Source: Adhaeribacter rhizoryzae
Lineage (GTDB): Bacteria; Bacteroidota; Bacteroidia; Cytophagales; Hymenobacteraceae
Direction of reading: 5' to 3'
Length of the DNA stretch: 64,000 bases
Assembly (NCBI RefSeq): GCF_008629685.1
Contig: NZ_VWSF01000003.1
Location: 398,182 to 462,181 of the forward strand
Shown: in pieces, positions 19,379 to 28,507 of the stretch
Layout: every line of letters begins with the position of its first letter
Position numbering within the stretch: position 1 is the stretch's first letter
Position numbers and translations under genes: made by a program
Notes under the pieces: generated by a model
The model's database searches: none
What the model saw: only the letters and a program-made list of their open reading frames with translations
Told to the model about the DNA's origin: nothing

Positions 19379-20095
19379 TTATAACAAACCCTCATCGGCG
19401 AAGCTATAATAATTATGTTCTGTAAAAATAATATGGTCCAGAATAGGTAAATCCAGTAAAGCGCCGGCTTCTTTCATTTTTTTGGTGAGAGCAATATCGG
19501 CAGCGCTGGGCTTTAAGTTGCCCGATGGGTGATTATGCACCAGAATAATGGCGCTGGCCAAACTTTCGATGGCTTGCTTAAATATTATTTTCGGGTCGGC
19601 TACGGTGCCAGCTACCCCGCCGGTACTTACGGGCATTTTCTTCATTACCACGTTGGCCCGGTTAAGTAATATTATCCAGAACTCTTCGTGGGGCAAATCC
19701 AGGAATTGCGGCTTAATGTATTCGTAAATATCCGTAGAGCAGGTAATGCGGGTTTTAACGGCGGCGGCGGTTTCTTTACGGCGGCGGCCCAACTCCAGAG
19801 CACTTACAATGGTTATGGCTTTGGCTTCGCCTATGCCGGGGTGCTTCTGCAAATCGTTTACCGTAAGTTTGGCCAGTTCGTTTAAATCGTTGTTTACTGC
19901 GGCTAATATTATTTTGGCTACGTCTACGGCGGTTAATTTTACGGTGCCCGAACCAATTAATATACCAATTAATTCGGCATCGCTCAAGGCCGCTTTACCT
20001 TTCAGAAGTAGTTTTTCGCGCGGCCTGTCTTCTTCGGCCCAACTTTTTATTGCCAGCGATTGCTTATAGTTTTGCTCTGGTTCGGGTTTAGCCAT
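19379..20095 (-). CDS. radC: RadC-family JAB/MPN+ protein
   Basis: The 238 residues have the RadC layout: N-terminal DRPREKLLLKG, a helix-hairpin-helix near residues 84-100 (HPGIGEAKAI), and a JAB1/MPN+ domain with EEFWIILLNRAN, the zinc ligands H187 and H189 in VHNHPSGNLKPS, and D200. Despite its name, a direct DNA-repair role of RadC is not established; the JAMM fold suggests a metalloprotease or deubiquitinase-like hydrolase. It is complete and stands alone. Confidence 0.94.
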   Translation of the reverse strand: MAKPEPEQNYKQSLAIKSWAEEDRPREKLLLKGKAALSDAELIGILIGSGTVKLTAVDVAKIILAAVNNDLNELAKLTVNDLQKHPGIGEAKAITIVSALELGRRRKETAAAVKTRITCSTDIYEYIKPQFLDLPHEEFWIILLNRANVVMKKMPVSTGGVAGTVADPKIIFKQAIESLASAIILVHNHPSGNLKPSAADIALTKKMKEAGALLDLPILDHIIFTEHNYYSFADEGLL

Positions 20096-20236
20096 AATTT
20101 AAAATGTTAAATAAGGGTAAATACCATACGTAATTTTTAGTTTTTTGCTTTCTGTATTTAAGCCTAAATGCTGATTTACCGTACAACAAGCCGTTGGTAT
20201 AAACTTCAGCATTGCCAAAGCTTTTATCTCTTTTTT

Positions 20237-21493
20237 ATGTTCGCGCGCTACCTAACCATTGCGGTATTAATTCTGATTCTTTTCCTCGTTGACTGGTATG
20301 TTTTTCAGGCCGTCCGGACGGTAACGGTTAGTTTGGCTTTCCGGAGCCAGCGCCTGATTTTCTGGCTTTACTGGGGCTTGTTTGCTTTAACTGTTGTCAC
20401 CATAATTTTATTTATGTTAACCAGAGGTACGCCGCCAACTCATTTCCGGATGTACCTGATTAGTACCTTGTTCATTATTTTCGCTTCTAAACTGGTGGTA
20501 GTGGTATTTTTGCTCGTAGATGATGGCCTGCGGCTGCTGAAATATTTAGTCAATTATATTTTCAGCCACGCGCCTAACCAGCCGGAACCCGAAAAAATTG
20601 TTATTAGCCGCAACGAGTTTTTAAATAAACTGGCTTTAATAATGGGAGCAATTCCGCTGGTGGCTTTTGTGTACGGCATGGTACGCGGGGCTTACAACTA
20701 CCAGGTAAAAAAAGTAACGTTGCGCCTGCCCGATTTGCCGTTGGCTTTTCAGGGGTACCGGGCCATCCAGATTTCTGATTTACATACGGGCAGTTTTACC
20801 AGCACCAAACCGCTGCACAAAGCCGTGGCGCTTATAAATAAACAACAAGCCGATTTAGTATTTTTTACCGGCGATTTGGTAAACAATGTTGCCACCGAAG
20901 TATTACCCCATATAGATGCTTTAAAAAATATATCGGCCCGCGACGGCAAGTTTTCTGTTTTGGGTAACCACGATTACGGCGATTATGTAAGCTGGCCTAC
21001 CCGGGAAGCTAAAATTCAAAACTTAAACCGGTTAAAAGATGCGCACCGGCAAATAGGTTGGAAACTACTCTTAAACGAACACGCGGTTATACAAAAAGGG
21101 CCGGACCAACTGGCTATTATTGGCATAGAAAACTGGAGTACGCGGCTGCATTTTCCGAAATACGGCAACTTACCCGTGGCCTACGTCGGCACCGAAAATA
21201 TTCCGTTTAAAATATTACTCTCCCACGATCCTTCGCACTGGGACGGCGAAGTAAACACCCGCTTCCCCGATATTCATTTAACCTTATCGGGCCACACGCA
21301 CGGCATGCAGTTTGGGGTAAATATTGCCGGTTTTAAATGGAGTCCGGTACAATACGTTTATAAACAATGGGCGGGCCTGTATAAAAAAGGCAGTCAATAT
21401 TTGTACGTTAATACCGGCCTGGGCTTTTTGGGGTATCCGGGGCGAGTAGGATTTTTACCCGAAATAACCGTTTTCGAATTTCAGCGGGCCTGA
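20237..21493 (+). CDS. Membrane-anchored calcineurin-like metallophosphoesterase
   Basis: About four N-terminal membrane segments (residues 1-110 of the 418-residue form) precede a cytoplasmic or periplasmic metallophosphoesterase domain of the YkuE/UDP-diacylglucosamine hydrolase-like type. All five motifs are visible: IQISDLHTGSF, FFTGDLVNN, VLGNHDYGDY, LLSHDPSHWD and LSGHTHGMQFG. The frame is open from 20168; the first 23 residues look unlike a membrane protein start, while MFARYLTIAVLILILF at 20237 begins the first helix. Substrate unknown. Confidence 0.9.
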   Translation: MFARYLTIAVLILILFLVDWYVFQAVRTVTVSLAFRSQRLIFWLYWGLFALTVVTIILFMLTRGTPPTHFRMYLISTLFIIFASKLVVVVFLLVDDGLRLLKYLVNYIFSHAPNQPEPEKIVISRNEFLNKLALIMGAIPLVAFVYGMVRGAYNYQVKKVTLRLPDLPLAFQGYRAIQISDLHTGSFTSTKPLHKAVALINKQQADLVFFTGDLVNNVATEVLPHIDALKNISARDGKFSVLGNHDYGDYVSWPTREAKIQNLNRLKDAHRQIGWKLLLNEHAVIQKGPDQLAIIGIENWSTRLHFPKYGNLPVAYVGTENIPFKILLSHDPSHWDGEVNTRFPDIHLTLSGHTHGMQFGVNIAGFKWSPVQYVYKQWAGLYKKGSQYLYVNTGLGFLGYPGRVGFLPEITVFEFQRA

Positions 21494-21932
21494 AAGTACT
21501 TCTACCGAATAATATTTATTAGCTGCTACAATATTTCTTCCTATTTATATTCCTGGAAAGATTTATTGCCTAAACCGCTTTACAGGCAAAATCAATAGAG
21601 CCGAAATTACCTCCGTTCCTTTATAAAGGATAAATTCTTCTGCAATTCTTTAGATTCTCCAGAATGCTAACCATGTGATTTTTATATTATGATTATAAAA
21701 GGTGGTAAATACTATTAAGTATTAAAAGCCGGTTACAAAAACCAATTCTAAGAAACTTTATATCTTACCCTTATACCACAACTACCCTAAAATGCTTATA
21801 TTATGATATATATACGGATAAAAATTATGTGTAAATACGGAAAACTTTAATAAATACCCCTCGTTTAAAACGGAGAACTAACATATTATAAAAAAGGATA
21901 TATTTTAGTTAACTCAAAAAAAGAAAAAAGCT
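21494..21932 (+). other. Intergenic stretch, no gene seen
   Basis: About 440 AT-rich bases between two plus-strand genes. I see no frame of note and no strong hairpin. It probably carries the promoter and leader of the repeat lipoprotein; an A-rich tract directly before 21933 resembles the weak ribosome-binding regions of this phylum. Confidence 0.5.
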
Positions 21933-22376
21933 ATGAAAAAAGTGTTGATGATTTTTTGCTGCGCCGGGGCGTTTACGTTTGCTTCTTGCGGCGGCAGTAG
22001 TACAACCGAAACAACTGAAACGGATACTGAAACTACCACTGATACCGAAATGAGTACCGATATGGATACCACCGGCACCATGGGTACTGAAGGAAATGAT
22101 ATGGGTACAACCGCTGGTAGCACTACTGGTAGCGGCACAACCGCTGGTGGCACCACCGACGGAAGCACTACCACTGGTACAACCGCTGGCGGCACTACTA
22201 CCGGTACCACTGCAGGCGGAACAACTACCGGCACGACAGCCGGGGGTACAACCACTGGCACTACCGCGGGAGGCACCACCACCGGAACTACGGCTGGCGG
22301 TACTACAACCGGTACTACAGCTGGTGGAACAACGGCTGGTGGCACAACCGCTGGTGGTACAACTGGTGGCCTTTAA
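21933..22376 (+). CDS. Lipoprotein with Thr/Gly/Ala tandem repeats
   Basis: The 147-residue product starts with a lipoprotein signal (MKKVLMIFCCAGAFTFAS then Cys19 and GG), followed by an acidic Thr/Glu/Asp/Met stretch and then a C-terminal half built only from Thr, Gly, Ala and Ser. Six perfect copies of TTTGTTAGG lie at residues 79-132, then shorter TTAGG units and a final TTGGL. It probably extends as a flexible surface spacer or could be heavily O-glycosylated (Bacteroidota glycosylate D-S/T-hydrophobic sites; that match is only partial here). Function unknown. It is followed by a very strong terminator. Confidence 0.8.
   Translation: MKKVLMIFCCAGAFTFASCGGSSTTETTETDTETTTDTEMSTDMDTTGTMGTEGNDMGTTAGSTTGSGTTAGGTTDGSTTTGTTAGGTTTGTTAGGTTTGTTAGGTTTGTTAGGTTTGTTAGGTTTGTTAGGTTAGGTTAGGTTGGL
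22167..22328 (+). repeat. Six 27-bp coding tandem repeats
   Basis: Six adjoining 27-base units (22167, 22194, 22221, 22248, 22275, 22302) each encode the same nine residues TTTGTTAGG, but with different synonymous codons in every unit. Shorter 15-base variants continue to about 22376. Confidence 0.9.
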
Positions 22377-22421
22377 TATTTCGTAATATTGGTAAGTTCG
22401 TATTTTAATACGGCTTAAAAC

Positions 22422-22468
22422 AAACAAGAACCCCGGATTTCATCTAATGAAATCCGGGGTTCTTGTTT
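22422..22468 (+). terminator. Perfect 22-bp hairpin terminator
   Basis: A perfect inverted repeat of 22 bp (22422-22443 with 22447-22468) with a 3-base loop lies 45 bases after the repeat lipoprotein gene. The core is GC-rich and both outer ends are T- or A-rich, so it can end transcription in either direction. Confidence 0.85.
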
Positions 22469-22630
22469 AATATTCTTGCTCTTACGCAACGCAAAACTTG
22501 TACTATGCTAATTATGAGGCATAAGCTCATTTTGTTTTAAAGCATTAAAATTAACAAAACTACTTCTGAACGCGTAAACAGCCAAAGCACATAACTACGT
22601 TTAATACAATCTATTATTTTTGAACAAACT

Positions 22631-23023
22631 ATGAAAAAGCTAACAATGCTGCTGTTTTTAGGAAATGTAACGGCGGCAGCCCTAAGTATAACCAATGAAG
22701 CAAAAGGTTTTGTAAACCCCAACGCACCTGCTAACCCAGCTTTTACTTACGCCAGTACCTTAACACCTTACCAGGACGGCAGCCAGGCTAACCGGCAAGT
22801 AAAAAAGAATAATGATGAAGTTACCGTGCAAACCAAGGACGGCATAAAAGTAAAAGCCCAGCCCGGTAAGTCTAAAGTAGAAACGCCTACGTACGAATCT
22901 AAAATAAAAGGCGACGAGCGGAAATTTAAATCCAAAACCACCGATGCCAAAATAAAATCGGAACCAGGTAAAGCCAAATACGAAGCCGGCGACACCAAAA
23001 TAAAGGTAAAATCGAAAGAATAA
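22631..23023 (+). CDS. Secreted lysine-rich repeat protein
   Basis: The 130-residue product starts with a probable signal peptide (MKKLTMLLFLGNVTAAALS) and then a low-complexity basic region. Two copies of an (I/V)K(A/S)(Q/E)PGK(S/A)K(V/Y)E unit lie near residues 75-85 and 112-122, separated by SKIKGDERKFKSKTTDAK, and alternate strands of K-x-K pattern dominate. No family is known to me. Basic secreted proteins of this type may bind DNA, polysaccharide or acidic surfaces, but that is inference. A TATTTTTG box ends at 22622, only eight bases before the ATG. Confidence 0.7.
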   Translation: MKKLTMLLFLGNVTAAALSITNEAKGFVNPNAPANPAFTYASTLTPYQDGSQANRQVKKNNDEVTVQTKDGIKVKAQPGKSKVETPTYESKIKGDERKFKSKTTDAKIKSEPGKAKYEAGDTKIKVKSKE

Positions 23024-23044
23024 GCCAATGCCGTTTAACACGAA

Positions 23045-23077
23045 AAAAGCTTGCTTAAAAATATTAAGCAAGCTTTT
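23045..23077 (+). terminator. Putative terminator after the lysine-rich protein gene
   Basis: A perfect 14-bp stem (23045-23058 with 23064-23077) with a 5-base loop, 20 bases after the stop; the T run is short. Confidence 0.6.
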
Positions 23078-23166
23078 GCATTTTAAATAGCGGCCTCTTT
23101 TTAAAATTTCATACTTTTAAAACTTGTTAACCGTTGTTTTCTTTAAAAGTAAATAATTTCATTATA

Positions 23167-23826
23167 ATGATACCTGGCTGGTACTTCCGCTTATTCTTCT
23201 TTTTGCTCTTTTTATGCGGCAGCACCAGTCTCTTTGCCCAAACTAATTTACGCTTAACGGGTACCATCCGGCATGCACAAACCAAAGCACCCCTCCAAAG
23301 TATAACTATACTCAAAACAGCTACCGGCCGGGGCACTGTTTCGGATGCGGCTGGGGTATTCCGGCTGAACGTGCAACCCAACGATACCCTCCTGATACGG
23401 GCTGTTGGCTTTAAAACACAGCAATATGTGGTGCACCCAAAAGCCCAAAATGATTTAAAAATTGAAATATTGCTAGAAGAAGGTTCGCTTACCCTGCCGG
23501 AGGTTAAGGTAGTAGGTGGTTTAGATTATGAAAAAGTAAACCGCGCCTTACGCAACATGAAAAAACCACCCGCCCCCAAGGTAGTAGTAAAACCACCGGC
23601 CCCCGAACCTTTATACGAAGAGAAAAAAACTACTCCGGTAGCACCTTCCCTCGAAAACCCCGCCAGTTTACTCTACGACATGCTCTCGAAAGAAGGCAAA
23701 GACAAACGTAAGCTCGAAGAAATATTGGCCGAAGAAGCTGCCCGGAAAAAAGCCCTGGAAGACCAGAAGAAACAAGCGGCCTACGACAGTTTATTTCTGA
23801 ACCGTAACCGCGATATCCGCCGCTAA
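23167..23826 (+). CDS. Carboxypeptidase-regulatory-like domain protein, secreted
   Basis: From the chosen ATG the protein has 219 residues: a signal peptide (about 1-24, ending LFAQT), a carboxypeptidase D regulatory-like beta-sandwich (about 28-105: LTGTIRHAQTKAPLQSITI ... GVFRLNVQPNDTLLIRAVGF), a linker, then a proline-rich and charged helical C-terminus (EEKKTTP ... EEAARKKALEDQKKQAAY). The frame is open from 23134 but the signal peptide fits the start at 23167. Such domains often anchor or fold larger outer-membrane proteins; here it is alone, followed by 60 bases and uvsE. Confidence 0.82.
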   Translation: MIPGWYFRLFFFLLFLCGSTSLFAQTNLRLTGTIRHAQTKAPLQSITILKTATGRGTVSDAAGVFRLNVQPNDTLLIRAVGFKTQQYVVHPKAQNDLKIEILLEEGSLTLPEVKVVGGLDYEKVNRALRNMKKPPAPKVVVKPPAPEPLYEEKKTTPVAPSLENPASLLYDMLSKEGKDKRKLEEILAEEAARKKALEDQKKQAAYDSLFLNRNRDIRR

Positions 23827-23886
23827 TAAGCATAACCAAAACAATCGGGCTGCGTTCAGGTTTATAAACAAACACCCGGCGCATTT

Positions 23887-24795
23887 ATGAAAATTGGTTA
23901 TCCCTGCATCAACGAAACCCTTCCTTGTTCTTCCGCAACCACTTTCCGGCTGGCTTCATATTCCGAAGAAAGGTTAATTCAGGCAGTAACCAATAACCTG
24001 GCGTGCTTGCAGCAAATATTAGAATTTAATGTGCAGCACGGCTTGCTGTTTTTCCGGATGAGTTCCGATTTGGTACCTTTTGGCTCGCACCCGGTAAATA
24101 CTTTTAACTGGCAAGATTATTTTAAACCTACTTTTGCCGCTATTGGGCAGTATATCAAGCAAAATAATTTGCGCATATCCATGCACCCCGATCAGTTTGT
24201 GGTATTAAATTCGCCTACCGAGCATATTGTACAAAACAGCTTTGCCGAATTAGCTTACCAATGCGCCATTATGGATTTAATGGAACTGAATAAATCGGCC
24301 AAACTCCAGATTCATGCCGGCGGGGTTTACGGCGATAAACCCAATGCCATTATGCGGTTTGCCGATGCCGTGCAGGTACTGCCCGATAATATTCGCGCCC
24401 GCCTGGTAGTAGAAAACGACGACCGGTCTTATAGTTTGCAGGATTGTTTAGAAATTCACGAGCGTACCAATATTCCCATTTTGTTCGATAATTTTCACCA
24501 CGAGTGCCTGAACAACGGCGAACCCATGGCCGAAGCTTTACGCCTGGCGGCCCAAACCTGGCAACCCGAAGACGGCATTCTGATGATAGATTACAGTTCG
24601 CAATCGCCCGGCGACCGCAAAGGAAAACACATTGCCCATATTCAACTCGATTTATTCCGCGAATTCCTGACGCACCTCCAAGACCTGGATGTAGATATTA
24701 TGCTCGAAATAAAAGACAAAGAGGCCAGCGCTGTGCAGGCTTTAGCTTTATTACGGGAACTAGGCTATGTACCCGCCACCGAACCGGTTTTGTAG
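23887..24795 (+). CDS. uvsE: UV DNA damage endonuclease (UvdE/UvsE)
   Basis: UVDE nicks DNA 5' to UV photoproducts and some other lesions. The 302 residues form a TIM barrel like endonuclease IV, starting KIGYPCINETLPCSSATTFR, with the typical FFRMSSDLVPFGSHP, SMHPDQFVVLNSP, IHAGGVYGDK, LVVENDDRSYS, PILFDNFHHECLN and VDIMLEIKDKEASA segments that supply the metal-binding histidines, glutamates and aspartates. Length is normal. It appears alone or cotranscribed with the secreted protein upstream. Confidence 0.95.
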   Translation: MKIGYPCINETLPCSSATTFRLASYSEERLIQAVTNNLACLQQILEFNVQHGLLFFRMSSDLVPFGSHPVNTFNWQDYFKPTFAAIGQYIKQNNLRISMHPDQFVVLNSPTEHIVQNSFAELAYQCAIMDLMELNKSAKLQIHAGGVYGDKPNAIMRFADAVQVLPDNIRARLVVENDDRSYSLQDCLEIHERTNIPILFDNFHHECLNNGEPMAEALRLAAQTWQPEDGILMIDYSSQSPGDRKGKHIAHIQLDLFREFLTHLQDLDVDIMLEIKDKEASAVQALALLRELGYVPATEPVL

Positions 24796-24960
24796 AGTTC
24801 AGCAAAACTTTAAATGCTGCATAAATATTACCCAACAACAAACAGGTTTATTACCTAAATATTTGTGCCAACTTACTATTACGGAAATCTTGCAATTACG
24901 GTTAAGTTGCTGGCCGGCACCGCATTAATCACAATATATTTAAACAACAGTACCAGCAGA

Positions 24961-25944
24961 TTATTTCGGATAAATAACGGTGGCATACATGCCAATACTT
25001 TTTACATCAACCAAAGTTGACTTAGCTATTTGCCAAGGTTGTAGCTGCGATTCGCGGTAATAAGTAATCTGGCCTTTGGGTAGCGTGGCAAAAACCATTA
25101 AAGAACTGGTGTTTTGTTCTTTGGCTCCATCCCATTCCAGCACAATCGCAAAATCTTCTTTTATGGTAATATTGTATTGCTGCAGGTTAACGGTTATCCA
25201 GCCGGCATGATGCGGCGGGATGGCTATAATTAATGGTTCTGGAATTAAAATAAGGTGTGGCAGGTTGTTTTTTAGCGAATAGAGGCGTACGTTAACTTTA
25301 AGCCTTTCCCCGCTTAAACCTTGCAGTCCAAAACTAACACTCCGCAACGCAGCCGGATATTTATTTAACTGAATTTTATTCCCAATCGCATGCCCTCCGG
25401 CCGCCATAGTTAACGTGTCGGAAGGATAAAATTCATAATGAATAGCAGAACCTTCATTAATGTGGTAGCCGGCTTTTTTAATTGTCCATTTTCTGGCTTT
25501 GGCATTTACCTCTACCGCCGGCAAGCTTTTGTAATCTGGTACTAAAAAAAGGTTATGTGCTACGGAGCTTCCATTTTGCTTTATTAAATCAGCAATACTG
25601 AATTCCTGGGCAACATATCCCAACGAAGAAACTTTTATTTGCCCGTTTTCCTGTTCTGGCTTTAATGCTAAAGTAAACGCGCCCTTGCTATCTGCTTCAA
25701 AATAGGCTCTCTCACCAACAACCAAAATATGGGCATAAGGAATGGGCGCATTACTTACCTTATCCAGCACAAATCCTTTAATAACTATACTTGCCCGCTG
25801 CTGCTTGCGGGAAAGATTAATTTCAGGTTCCTGATTAAGCGGCTTTGAGCCGGACGCGCTAATTAAAAATAAGGTTAGCCAGCTAAGAGAAACAGCGCAA
25901 ACCAAGGTGCGCCCTACCGATAAAGTTGAATATTTTTGAAGCAC
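24961..25944 (-). CDS. Carboxypeptidase-regulatory-like protein, paralogue A
   Basis: The 327 residues start with a signal peptide or anchor (about residues 15-35), then a carboxypeptidase regulatory-like domain (about 52-135: IKGFVLDKVSNAPIPYAHIL ... GAFTLAL), then a C-terminal domain of about 170 residues with YHINEGSAIHYEF, VNVRLYSLKNNLPH, GWITVNLQQYNITIKEDFAI and LEWDG. This C-terminal part is shared with the next gene. It lies 48 bases after that gene on the same strand, so the two are a tandem duplication and probably an operon. Function unknown; envelope location is likely. Confidence 0.8.
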   Translation of the reverse strand: MLQKYSTLSVGRTLVCAVSLSWLTLFLISASGSKPLNQEPEINLSRKQQRASIVIKGFVLDKVSNAPIPYAHILVVGERAYFEADSKGAFTLALKPEQENGQIKVSSLGYVAQEFSIADLIKQNGSSVAHNLFLVPDYKSLPAVEVNAKARKWTIKKAGYHINEGSAIHYEFYPSDTLTMAAGGHAIGNKIQLNKYPAALRSVSFGLQGLSGERLKVNVRLYSLKNNLPHLILIPEPLIIAIPPHHAGWITVNLQQYNITIKEDFAIVLEWDGAKEQNTSSLMVFATLPKGQITYYRESQLQPWQIAKSTLVDVKSIGMYATVIYPK

Positions 25945-25992
25945 TATTATTCTTTTATTCCGGCTATTATTTAAAATATTAAAATGTTATTT

Positions 25993-26898
25993 CTACTTTT
26001 CGTGTTGCAGCGTAACGTACATACCTATTGCCCCCGGAAATTTCTCCCATTTTGCCTGGCTTGCTTTTTTTTGAAATACGGTATGCCCGCCAATACCGCC
26101 CGATAAAGTAAGATACCTAACATTCTTGGGTTTAGGTTCGCAGTCAATCCACTCCAACGATACTACAAAATCGTCTTCCAGGTAAATATTATAGGGTTCC
26201 AAATCCACTTCAACCCAACCGGTTTTCCTGTCCGGAATTTCTAAATAAATATTCTCTTTCAGAATATTTTCGTGCGGCCGCCCGTTAGCAACAGAATAAA
26301 TATTAATCCTGAATTTAACATTGGTGTAATAATTAGCATTTATACAAAAATCTAACTTCTTCAGAAAAGCTTGCTTTTTGCGGTTATTAATTAACAAGGC
26401 CACTTCCCGGCCCAGATGCTCTTCTAACGTTCCGGGCGTTCTCATAAAAGCCTGGTGAAACTTTGCGCCCGGCCCCACCTTGCCGCCTTTCACGGAAGTA
26501 ATCCAACGCTTGGCATCAACGTTAACTTCTTTTATTTCTTCAGGCTTTGCTTTTAAAATAATGGCTAATGTTTTTTGTTCCGAAAACCGGGAAATAACAT
26601 CGGCTACCTTAAGCTCAACTGTTTCGTGTCCGATAAAGGAAAAACGAAGAACTCCTTGTTTATTTTCTGGTTTAATCAGTAGTATAAATGCCCCGTCGCT
26701 ATTGGTTACCGTACCCGTTTCTTCATCTACAATACCCACACTTACATAAGGTAAGCGGTTATTTTTATCATCCTTTACCGTACCGGTTATGGTAGTTTTG
26801 CTGGTTTCCTGATAGGGTAATACCGCGCCCCAGCTAGGCCGAAAAACTAAAAAAGCAATTAGAAATAGCAGCAGACAAGGTCTTTTTCCAGTTCCCAT
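25993..26898 (-). CDS. Carboxypeptidase-regulatory-like protein, paralogue B
   Basis: The 301 residues have a signal peptide (about 1-25), a carboxypeptidase regulatory-like domain (about 35-120: ITGTVKDDKNNRLPYVSVGI ... GAFILLI) and a C-terminal domain with VKFRINIYSVANGRPHENIL, TGWVEVDLEPYNIYLEDDFV and VSLEWID, clearly homologous to paralogue A. The shared ...GW(I/V)xVxLxxYNIxxxxDFx pattern suggests a conserved beta-sandwich. It is the first gene of the pair. Proteins like this are common and uncharacterised in Bacteroidota. Confidence 0.8.
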   Translation of the reverse strand: MGTGKRPCLLLFLIAFLVFRPSWGAVLPYQETSKTTITGTVKDDKNNRLPYVSVGIVDEETGTVTNSDGAFILLIKPENKQGVLRFSFIGHETVELKVADVISRFSEQKTLAIILKAKPEEIKEVNVDAKRWITSVKGGKVGPGAKFHQAFMRTPGTLEEHLGREVALLINNRKKQAFLKKLDFCINANYYTNVKFRINIYSVANGRPHENILKENIYLEIPDRKTGWVEVDLEPYNIYLEDDFVVSLEWIDCEPKPKNVRYLTLSGGIGGHTVFQKKASQAKWEKFPGAIGMYVTLQHEK

Positions 26899-27111
26899 GT
26901 TAGTTTAGCAAGTCTTGACAATTTGCTTTTCAGTTTATTTAATATCAATATTATTGATAATCTAATATTTAAAGCGGAAATTCAGGATGGCCGGCCAAAC
27001 CTTCGGGTTAATTGTAAAATCTAAAATTTGATTGCGGCTGTTTATGAATATATTAGATAACTTAAATAAGGTTATTTAATTGTTTTATATACATTAACCT
27101 ACTTAAGATTT

Positions 27112-28383
27112 TTAAGCCAGTTCTTCTTCCGGCACCAAGTCGCCGCCGGCTAAGGCAATTTCGTGCTGCACCTGGTCAAATTCGCCTTCGCTTTTGGCTA
27201 CTACAATAGTGGCTACGCCGTTACCAATTAAGTTGGTAATGGCGCGGGCCTCTGACATAAACCTATCTACGCCCAGCAAAAGCGCCATGCCTTCTATGGG
27301 CACTACCTTTAAGGCGCCCAGCGTAGAGGCCAATACAATAAAACCGCCACCCGTAACGGCAGCAGCGCCTTTAGAAGTAACCATTAATATTCCAATTATG
27401 GCCAGCTCCTGCGAGAAACTTAAATTTACCCCAAAAACCTGCGCCAGAAATATTACCGCCATAGATAAATATATAGTAGTGCCATCGAGGTTAAAAGAAT
27501 AACCGGTAGGAATAACCAAGCCCACCACCGATTTGGAACATCCAAACCGCTCCAGTTTGCGCATAATCAGGGGCAGCACCGACTCGGAAGACGAAGTACC
27601 CAGCACTATTAATATTTCTTCTTTAATAAACTTTAAATATTGCCATAAACTAAAGCCATACAGCCGGGCAATTAAGTTAAGCACCACAAAAATAAACAGG
27701 AACATGGTGGCGTATACGCACAACATGAGCTTACCCAGCGGTATAAGTGTAGCCAATCCAAATTTGCCAATGCTGTAAGCCATGCCGCCAAAAGCACCAA
27801 TAGGTGCCAGTTTCATTACAACGGCCAAAATATTAAAAAACACTTTTGAGAGCTTTTCGAAAGTAGCTATAAGCGAATGCCCGGCTAAATCCATTTTGGC
27901 TAAACCTACGCCAAACAACACCGAGAACAATAACACTTGCAAAATATCGCCTTTGGCAAAAGCATCTACCACGTTGGCGGGTACAATGTGGGTAATAAAT
28001 TCTACCCAGTTTATTTCCTGGGCGCCTTTCTGGTAAGCACGAATATCGCCTTTGGCCAAATTATTAATTGCCAGCCCCACGCCGGGTTTTGTTACGTTGG
28101 CAATTACCAAACCTATCACTAACGCAAAGGTAGTTACCACCTCAAAATACAACAGCGCCTTACCGCCTACCCGGCCCACCTTTTTCAGGTTACCCATGCT
28201 GCTGATGCCCAGTACAATGGTTAAAAATATTACCGGGGCAATAACCATTTTTATCAGGTTAATAAAAACATCGCCAATGGGCTTAAGTTTGGCTCCGGTT
28301 TCGGGGAAAAAGGTACCCACTAATATTCCTAACGTAATAGCAACGAGTACCTGAAAGGTAAGATTTTTGGAAAGGCGTTTCAT
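27112..28383 (-). CDS. DctA-type dicarboxylate/amino-acid:cation symporter
   Basis: The 423 residues belong to the DAACS family (GltP/DctA): eight hydrophobic segments plus two re-entrant loops. Typical motifs are [12 protein letters not shown] (about residue 285), [38 protein letters not shown] and the end [33 protein letters not shown], which is closest to C4-dicarboxylate DctA proteins. It probably takes up succinate, fumarate and malate with sodium or protons. It stands alone without a two-component regulator beside it. Confidence 0.9.
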   Translation of the reverse strand: MKRLSKNLTFQVLVAITLGILVGTFFPETGAKLKPIGDVFINLIKMVIAPVIFLTIVLGISSMGNLKKVGRVGGKALLYFEVVTTFALVIGLVIANVTKPGVGLAINNLAKGDIRAYQKGAQEINWVEFITHIVPANVVDAFAKGDILQVLLFSVLFGVGLAKMDLAGHSLIATFEKLSKVFFNILAVVMKLAPIGAFGGMAYSIGKFGLATLIPLGKLMLCVYATMFLFIFVVLNLIARLYGFSLWQYLKFIKEEILIVLGTSSSESVLPLIMRKLERFGCSKSVVGLVIPTGYSFNLDGTTIYLSMAVIFLAQVFGVNLSFSQELAIIGILMVTSKGAAAVTGGGFIVLASTLGALKVVPIEGMALLLGVDRFMSEARAITNLIGNGVATIVVAKSEGEFDQVQHEIALAGGDLVPEEELA

Positions 28384-28507
28384 GTAGTAACTAAATATCT
28401 GGCTAGTAACCCGATAACAAACTTAAAGCTGTAAAGTAAATATTGTACTAAGCATAAAGCGTGGCGCTGAAAATATTTAAATATACCGGCACCTACGCAG
28501 CACTTAT

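Noticed and set aside
22167..22376. CRISPR-like repeat array
   Set aside because: Units adjoin without spacers, lie inside a coding frame and differ in sequence at synonymous positions.
21909..22427. Minus-strand or alternate-frame ORFs rich in PPAVVPVV or Cys/Ser
   Set aside because: They are mirror images of the plus-strand TTTGTTAGG repeat; only the plus-strand frame has a lipoprotein signal.
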